DNA from: Bacteroidetes bacterium GWA2_40_15
Lineage (GTDB): Bacteria > Bacteroidota > Bacteroidia > Bacteroidales > VadinHA17
NCBI GenBank assembly: GCA_001768195.1
Contig: MENI01000021.1
Location: forward strand, 44,239 to 108,238
Reading direction: 5' to 3'
Length of the DNA: 64,000 nucleotides
Both the position numbers and the translations under genes were made by a program. This document shows positions 59,112 through 64,000 of the stretch, piece by piece. The notes below the pieces were generated by a model. It was not told where the DNA came from. It ran no database searches and saw nothing but the letters and a program-made list of their open reading frames with translations. Each line of letters starts with the position of its first letter. Positions within the stretch are counted from its first letter, which is position 1.

Positions 59112-60325
59112 TATGATGCCTTTAGAATTTTAAGGTTGATCCGCTGCAGCTTATGTGATGCATACTCGGTGGTTATCTCAATTTCACCTGCCTGATCAGA
59201 AGGCATTTCGAACATGGCATCGAGCATTATCGTTTCGCAGATAGATCTCAGCCCGCGTGCGCCAAGTTTGAATTCAATAGCTTTATCAACAATATAATCA
59301 AGTACTTCTTCGTCAAAGGAGAGCTTGATATTGTCCATTTTGAACAGCTTGATATATTGTTTTACAAGTGCATTCTTCGGTTCTGTAAGGATCGCTCTGA
59401 GTGCCTTCCTGTCGAGCGGTTCGAGGTGTGTCAGTACAGGAAGCCTTCCTATTATTTCAGGTATCAGCCCGTATGACCTCAGATCCTGTGGGGCAATATA
59501 TTGCAGCAGATTATCCTTATTTACCTTATCTCTGATTTTGGATGCTCCGAATCCAACTATCTGAGTATTAAGGCGTTGTGCTATTTTCTTCTCAATACCC
59601 TCAAAAGCTCCGCCACAAATGAACAGTATGTTTTTTGTATCTACCGGGATCATTTTCTGTTCCGGATGTTTACGTCCGCCCTGAGGAGGAACATTTACGA
59701 TTGAGCCCTCAAGCAGTTTGAGAAGTCCCTGCTGTACACCTTCGCCTGAAACATCGCGGGTGATGGATGGATTATCTCCTTTGCGGGCGATCTTATCGAT
59801 CTCATCAATAAAAACAATCCCTTTTTCGGCAGCCTTAACATCATAATCAGCATTCTGCAGAAGCCGGGTGAGGAGGCTTTCGATATCTTCGCCAACGTAG
59901 CCTGCTTCAGTAAGTACTGTGGCATCAACAATTGTGAAAGGGACATGCAGCATTTTAGCAACTGTCCTTGCAAGAAGTGTCTTTCCTGTACCTGTCTCAC
60001 CGGCAAGGATAATATTTGATTTTTCAATCTCTATATCATCAGTATCAGGTTTTTGCATCAGCCTTTTATAGTGATTGTACACAGCTACCGAGATGATCTT
60101 CTTTGCCATATCCTGGCCAATAACATACTGGTCGAGGAAGTTCTTTATTTCGGCCGGTTTAAGCAGGTTAATTGCATCAAGAGCAACATTCTTCTTGGTT
60201 GCCAGCTCTTCGTTCATTATGCTGTGAGCCTGCTCGATGCAGTGGTCACAGATATGCCCTTCGAGACCAGCTATCAGAATATTGGCCTCTTTCTTGGTCC
60301 TGCCACAGAATGAGCATTTATCCAT
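59111..60325 (-). CDS. clpX: ATP-dependent Clp protease ATP-binding subunit ClpX
   Basis: A 404-residue AAA+ unfoldase. The N-terminal zinc domain has [26 protein letters not shown] (about 4-38). Walker A is GETGTGKT, Walker [18 protein letters not shown] and the sensor/pore region [14 protein letters not shown]. The ClpP-docking loop is IVGFGA (the IGF loop equivalent). It feeds substrates to ClpP, encoded 6 bp upstream in the same operon. Confidence 0.99.
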   Translation of the reverse strand: MDKCSFCGRTKKEANILIAGLEGHICDHCIEQAHSIMNEELATKKNVALDAINLLKPAEIKNFLDQYVIGQDMAKKIISVAVYNHYKRLMQKPDTDDIEIEKSNIILAGETGTGKTLLARTVAKMLHVPFTIVDATVLTEAGYVGEDIESLLTRLLQNADYDVKAAEKGIVFIDEIDKIARKGDNPSITRDVSGEGVQQGLLKLLEGSIVNVPPQGGRKHPEQKMIPVDTKNILFICGGAFEGIEKKIAQRLNTQIVGFGASKIRDKVNKDNLLQYIAPQDLRSYGLIPEIIGRLPVLTHLEPLDRKALRAILTEPKNALVKQYIKLFKMDNIKLSFDEEVLDYIVDKAIEFKLGARGLRSICETIMLDAMFEMPSDQAGEIEITTEYASHKLQRINLKILKAS

Positions 60326-60331
60326 AGATAC

Positions 60332-61009
60332 TTATTTTTGAGTCTTCTGGAGTATTTCGTCAATCATTCCATAATCCTTGGCTTCCTGCGATGTCATCCA
60401 GTAGTCCCTGTCAGAGTCTTTTTCAACTTTTTCAAAGGTGTTTCCGGAGTGGAGGGCTATGATCTCATAAAGTTCCTTTTTCAGTTTTACGATCTCGCGT
60501 ACTGTGATCTCGATATCTGATGCCGGACCTTCGACACCTCCCATAGGCTGGTGGATCATTATTCTTGAGTGTTTCAGAGCTGATCTCTTGCCTTTCTTTC
60601 CTGCGGTAAGAAGGACTGCCCCCATGGAGGCTGCCATTCCGGTGCAGATAGTTGCTATTTCAGCAGATATGTACTGCATAGTATCGTAGATGCCGAGACC
60701 GGCATTTACCGAACCTCCGGGAGTGTTGAAATATATCTGGATATCTTTTCCGGGATCAGCTGAATCGAGGTAAAGCAGCTGTGCCTGTATGATATTGGCA
60801 ACATAGTCATCAATCGGAAGTCCGAGGAAAATTATCCTGTCCATCATAAGCCGCGAAAAGACATCCATTGATGCTATGTTCAGTTGTCTTTCCTCTATAA
60901 TTGTGGGGGATATGTAACTACCGTATATGGAGTTGTACTTATGCAGGCTGAGGCTGCTGACTCCGCGTTTGTCTTTTGCAAATTTCCCGAAATCATCAAG
61001 CAGATTCAT
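60332..61009 (-). CDS. clpP: ATP-dependent Clp protease proteolytic subunit ClpP
   Basis: A 225-residue serine peptidase. The catalytic Ser is in CTGMAASMGAVLLTAG, the His in RIMIHQPMGGVEG, and the Asp in KVEKDSDRDYWMTSQEAKDYG. SRLMMDRIIFLGLPIDD is the usual beginning of the folded part; the first 30 residues are the pro-region. It lies between tig and clpX in the conserved tig-clpP-clpX order. Confidence 0.99.
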   Translation of the reverse strand: MNLLDDFGKFAKDKRGVSSLSLHKYNSIYGSYISPTIIEERQLNIASMDVFSRLMMDRIIFLGLPIDDYVANIIQAQLLYLDSADPGKDIQIYFNTPGGSVNAGLGIYDTMQYISAEIATICTGMAASMGAVLLTAGKKGKRSALKHSRIMIHQPMGGVEGPASDIEITVREIVKLKKELYEIIALHSGNTFEKVEKDSDRDYWMTSQEAKDYGMIDEILQKTQK

Positions 61010-61080
61010 GGTTTTTCTGTATTAAATTAGCCGGTAAAGATAATAAAAAAATAACTTTTTATTGTGCAATGTGTTGATTA

Positions 61081-62430
61081 TTATTCAAAAAGCTTATTGA
61101 ATTCATCAACAGTTACGCTTTTATTTTCAATTTTTGGAAGGTCCTTCATCAGCAGAATTACCTTTTCTTCGAGGATCTTATCTGCGATTCTCTTTGCATC
61201 TTCTTCTCTTTTAAGGGTCTCTTTTGCATAGTTGGTTATATGTTCATCGGTGACATAAAACAATCCATACTGCTGAAACTGATACCTTGTAATGTTCTCA
61301 GCCTCTTTAAGGAGTTCTTCTTCGCTGATCTTCACCTCGTTCTCGCGGGCAACCTTGTTTCTTATCAGCTGCCATTTAAGATCTTTCCGGAAGTTGTCGA
61401 ATTCAGTGTCGATCTGATCCCGGGTTGTATTTTCATGAACTCTCAGAAGCCATTTCTTCAGAAATTCTTCAGGAAGCTGAAGATCTGTCTTTTCGAGAGC
61501 AAGGGCCTTAATATCCATCATCAGTTTGAAATCACTCTCGCGTTTAAGGTTCATTGCTATCTCTTCCTCAAGTTTTTTCATGAACTCCTCTTCATTGCCA
61601 ACAATTCCCTCGCCGTAGATCTTGTCGAATAGCTCTTTCCCCACTTCGGCAGGGTAAAACCGGCTTATTGAGTTAATTGTAAACCTGAAATTTCCATTGA
61701 TATTTTCGATCTCTTCCTTTTTCATCCTCAGGATACCTGCTATCTCAGTATCGTTTGGAAATGCTTTCCTGATATCGAAGTCGATTGTATCATTAAGAGC
61801 TTTACCGATGAATTGCTTTTTGATATCATCATCCTTGATTATGTCAATTCCCAATGAAGTTTCATCAGTTACCGGTCCTCCGGGAAGAGAATTACCTTCG
61901 TCGTCGACAGCTTCTATCTTCCCTTTTATGACATCTTTATCCTCAGTTGAATCAGCTTGTTTCAGTTCACCAAAACGTCTGGTATAGTTATTCAGGTAAT
62001 CGTTCTTCATTTTTTCATCAATGATGATCTCATGGAGGGTTACCTTATTCTTTTTTGATAGCTTCAGTTCCACAGCAGGAGTCAGGCCAAGTTCGAATGA
62101 GAAGGTGAAATCTGACTCTATATCGAAGTCCGTTTTTTCATTCTCATCAAGTTTTGGGAGGGGATCGCCCAGGATCTCAATTTTTTCATCAGAAAGATAC
62201 TTCCGGATGCTTTCAGTGACCAATTTATTTATTTCGTCTATCTGAACAGCCTTGCCATACATTTTTTTTACAAGGCCTATAGGGACCATTCCCGGGCGGA
62301 ATCCTTTAATATTTGCCTTTTTCCTGTAATCTTTAAGGATGGTTTCAACTTTGTCTTCATAATCGGGTTTGCTGATCTCAACCTTCAGTACTGCATTCAG
62401 CTCGTCGATGTTTTCTCTGGTGATATTCAT
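61081..62430 (-). CDS. tig: Trigger factor
   Basis: A 449-residue ribosome-associated chaperone. The N-terminal ribosome-binding domain keeps a variant of the signature (KANIKGFRPGMVPIGLVKKMYG, corresponding to GFRxGKxP). The middle region corresponds to the FKBP-like domain but is degenerate (KDVIKGKIEAVDDEGNSLPGG), as usual in Bacteroidota. The C-terminal helical arms (300-449) complete the cradle. The operon continues with clpP (71 bp) and clpX. Confidence 0.95.
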   Translation of the reverse strand: MNITRENIDELNAVLKVEISKPDYEDKVETILKDYRKKANIKGFRPGMVPIGLVKKMYGKAVQIDEINKLVTESIRKYLSDEKIEILGDPLPKLDENEKTDFDIESDFTFSFELGLTPAVELKLSKKNKVTLHEIIIDEKMKNDYLNNYTRRFGELKQADSTEDKDVIKGKIEAVDDEGNSLPGGPVTDETSLGIDIIKDDDIKKQFIGKALNDTIDFDIRKAFPNDTEIAGILRMKKEEIENINGNFRFTINSISRFYPAEVGKELFDKIYGEGIVGNEEEFMKKLEEEIAMNLKRESDFKLMMDIKALALEKTDLQLPEEFLKKWLLRVHENTTRDQIDTEFDNFRKDLKWQLIRNKVARENEVKISEEELLKEAENITRYQFQQYGLFYVTDEHITNYAKETLKREEDAKRIADKILEEKVILLMKDLPKIENKSVTVDEFNKLFE

Positions 62431-62453
62431 TTCAAATTTTGTTTATTGCATAG

Positions 62454-62501
62454 TTAAAAAAAACCGCCAAATTGCACTTTATAAGAGGTTGCAGGCGGTT
62501 T
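62454..62501 (-). terminator. Intrinsic terminator of tRNA-Leu
   Basis: On the minus strand AAACCGCC and GGCGGTTT pair across a 25-base loop (itself with TGCA/TGCA), followed by a long T-run. It lies 10 bp after the tRNA 3' end and 24 bp before the tig start. Confidence 0.8.
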
Positions 62502-62510
62502 GACACATTG

Positions 62511-62593
62511 TGCGGATGAAGGGACTCGAACCCCCACGTCACGAAGACACAAGATCCTAAGTCTTGCTCGGCTACCAATTACGACACATCCGC
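62511..62593 (-). tRNA. tRNA-Leu (anticodon TAG)
   Basis: On the minus strand the acceptor arm GCGGATG/CATCCGC encloses a D-arm with GGTAG, an anticodon stem CAAGA/TCTTG with loop CTTAGGA (anticodon TAG, reading CTA), a class II long variable arm and the T-loop TTCGAGT. The discriminator base is A at 62511; CCA is not encoded. The length of 83 bases and the long variable arm fit leucine. Confidence 0.93.
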
Positions 62594-63016
62594 GGTAAAA
62601 TTCCCCGCAAAAGTATAATAAATTCCATTCAAAACAAATCGGAGCTGTTACCGGCAGGGTCAACGCATTTAAATTTTAATGGTATCCGGTATAATGCACA
62701 TAAGTTCTTTGATTTTTCTATTCGATGGGAGATTCCTCATCCCGCATGTGCGGGATGAGGAATGACAATTCATTTTAGTTCGGGGGGGTAGTGATGGAGG
62801 CTCGCCCGGGCGAGCCTCCATCACTACCCCCTTTAACTCCTATAAAAGCCTGTCATTCCGAGCGTTAGCGAGGAATCTCATACTCCCTGCTCTGTATCAC
62901 TAAATCATTACTTTTAAGTGAAACTCATTTCAGCCAGGTTCTATGAGTCATTATTCCCCATCGTACAATTATACTTTAACCAACCCGGATTTGATTTTAT
63001 TACTGATTGACGACAA
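62594..63016. repeat. Repeat region with two long palindromes before the ISAs1 transposase
   Basis: This 423-bp gap has no gene I can support. It holds a 32-bp palindrome (62732-62763; ATTCCTCATCCCGCA and complement, one central mismatch) and a perfect 48-bp palindrome (62784-62831; GGGGGTAGTGATGGAGGCT and onward). Then TGTCATTCCGAGCG-TTAG-CGAGGAATCTC lies at 62851-62879. GAGATTCCTC near 62730 is inverted in GAGGAATCTC near 62870, so the set is bounded by short inverted repeats, like a composite REP/BIME unit. The left end of the IS element probably lies within 62890-63016. Confidence 0.8.
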
Positions 63017-64000
63017 TCATATTTTTAGGATTTTCAACAAGAAGTTGTTATCCCATCCGGCTTTAAGCCTTTTTGTTCTAAGACTCAACTTTTTTGAGTC
63101 TTCCTGTTTAAGCAGGTTCAAGACTATTTTTCTTACGATTGCAAAATTTTGTGCGGAGTTTTTATCACGTTTTCTCTGTTCATCTTCTCTGAAAGTCATA
63201 TCGAGGGTCCAATGGAGACTATTTTCAACACCCCAGTGCATACGTATGTATTTATTAAAAGCCTCTGCTTCATCGTTTAAGCTACTGATATAGAGTCTTG
63301 TCTCCGTTGTTTTCTTTTCGTTAATCTCTCTTTCGGAGGTGATTTGAATGACAGATTTGAGATCACTCCACTTTTCTTTATCTTCAAGCAGATGGATTTG
63401 ATTATAAACCTTACAGTTTCTGGTCTCAATTCGACCATGCCCTTTTTCAACCATTTCATTCTCCGAGTCTGGCTTCATCTGCTTACAAAGATTTTCAACA
63501 TCTTCTTTCAAATAGGTTTGATTCCCTTTTAATGCAAGAATGTAATTGGCTTGATTGTCAATAATGACTTTTGCTATATTCTTTTGTGTCCCCATGGCAT
63601 CAATAGTAACAATGCTTCCTTTTATGGCAATCATTTCAAGTAATTCAGGTATGGCTGTAATTTCATTTGATTTACCATCAACTTTACGTTGTCCAAGAAC
63701 AAGCTGATTGCTATTTGCCCACGCACTTATAATATGTATGGGTGACTTCTCGTGGAAGCTATCTTTTGAGCCGGGAATTGTTTTCCCGTCAATCGCGATA
63801 ACCTCTTTGTCAATATTGTTGTCCCTTAAAGAATTAACCCAACTGATAAATATAACCTCGAACTTATCGGGCCTAAGCATTGAAAAAACCCTGTTAATTG
63901 TATCATGTGAAGGAATGCCATTGGGCAGATAAAGTATCTTTTTCAGAAAATCGATCCGCACTTTACCGAATTCTTCTATTGAATCCCACGACTCAGCTCC
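63017..64000 (-). CDS. ISAs1-family (H-repeat) transposase, 5' part beyond window
   Basis: At least 328 residues of a DDE transposase; the frame is open to base 64000, so the gene continues right. AESWDSIEEFGKVRIDFL and LPNGIPSHDTINRVFS mark the N-terminal ISAs1 domain. Catalytic residues appear in order: VIAIDGKTI (Asp), TIDAMGTQK (Asp), and the late Glu in or near HWGVENSLHWTLDMTFREDE. It ends NNFLLKILKI, a normal C-terminus, and no frameshift is seen in the visible part, so the element may be active. Terminal inverted repeats were not identified. A GTG at 63961 is not the real start. Confidence 0.92.
   Translation of the reverse strand, partial: GAESWDSIEEFGKVRIDFLKKILYLPNGIPSHDTINRVFSMLRPDKFEVIFISWVNSLRDNNIDKEVIAIDGKTIPGSKDSFHEKSPIHIISAWANSNQLVLGQRKVDGKSNEITAIPELLEMIAIKGSIVTIDAMGTQKNIAKVIIDNQANYILALKGNQTYLKEDVENLCKQMKPDSENEMVEKGHGRIETRNCKVYNQIHLLEDKEKWSDLKSVIQITSEREINEKKTTETRLYISSLNDEAEAFNKYIRMHWGVENSLHWTLDMTFREDEQRKRDKNSAQNFAIVRKIVLNLLKQEDSKKLSLRTKRLKAGWDNNFLLKILKI

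Overview
The window is a chromosomal segment of a member of the Bacteroidota, most likely an environmental Bacteroidales/Marinilabiliales-type organism. The signs are: promoters of the Bacteroidota form (TTTG, about 20 bases, TAnnTTTG) in front of several genes; many lipoproteins with short signal peptides ending in SC or GC; families typical of the phylum (FISUMP and DUF1566 surface proteins, DUF4369-type thioredoxin lipoproteins, SiaB/SiaC proteins, GH97); a GT3/GH57-based glycogen set; and short G/C-rich palindromes next to a RAYT-type transposase remnant. The organism call is inference, because no rRNA gene is present.

Layout. 0-5.3 kb: a leftward drug/solvent-efflux operon (TetR regulator, TolC, HlyD-type adaptor, two ABC ATPases, ABC-2 permease cut by the window edge). 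5.4-6.7 kb: a decayed RAYT transposase and a lipoprotein. 7-9.6 kb: a TorF-like outer-membrane protein, AmtB and PII, with a shared G-run/A-tract motif repeated about every 53 bp upstream. 9.7-13.9 kb: a SiaC-like phosphoprotein and three secreted or surface proteins built from shuffled modules. 14.2-15.7 kb: the YifB/ComM ATPase.

16.0-26.1 kb is the most unusual part. It encodes a PstS-like domain fused through a membrane helix to a GcvH-like domain, a Tat-exported ferredoxin of HybA type, a HybB/NrfD-type membrane subunit, and a second membrane-anchored GcvH-like protein. These are followed by two paralogous sensor kinases whose periplasmic domains carry c-type-heme motifs (CxxCH and CX4CH), an NtrC-type sigma-54 activator and an archaemetzincin. 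A sigma-54-like promoter sits in front of the first gene, so the cluster looks like a self-regulated quinone-linked redox module with no recognisable catalytic subunit. I do not recognise it as a described system.

26.1-31.6 kb: an oxidoreductase, a tandem-duplicated SiaB-type kinase, an LpxH-like hydrolase and two thioredoxin-fold lipoproteins, one of which has lost an active-site Cys. 31.8-42.9 kb: a complete glycogen metabolism locus (debranching enzyme, GT4, GH57, a 1409-residue GT3-GT35 fusion, and a convergent branching enzyme). 43-62.6 kb: mostly housekeeping genes (ribF, ahcY, greA, HIT, comF, ruvC, serS, rpmA, rplU, thyA, folA, clpX, clpP, tig, tRNA-Leu), interspersed with a Rieske-like lipoprotein, an S41 protease, an EamA transporter, a DUF151 nuclease and a GH97 enzyme. 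The right end holds long palindromes and an ISAs1-family transposase that runs off the window. No CRISPR array, prophage, rRNA or replication origin was seen.
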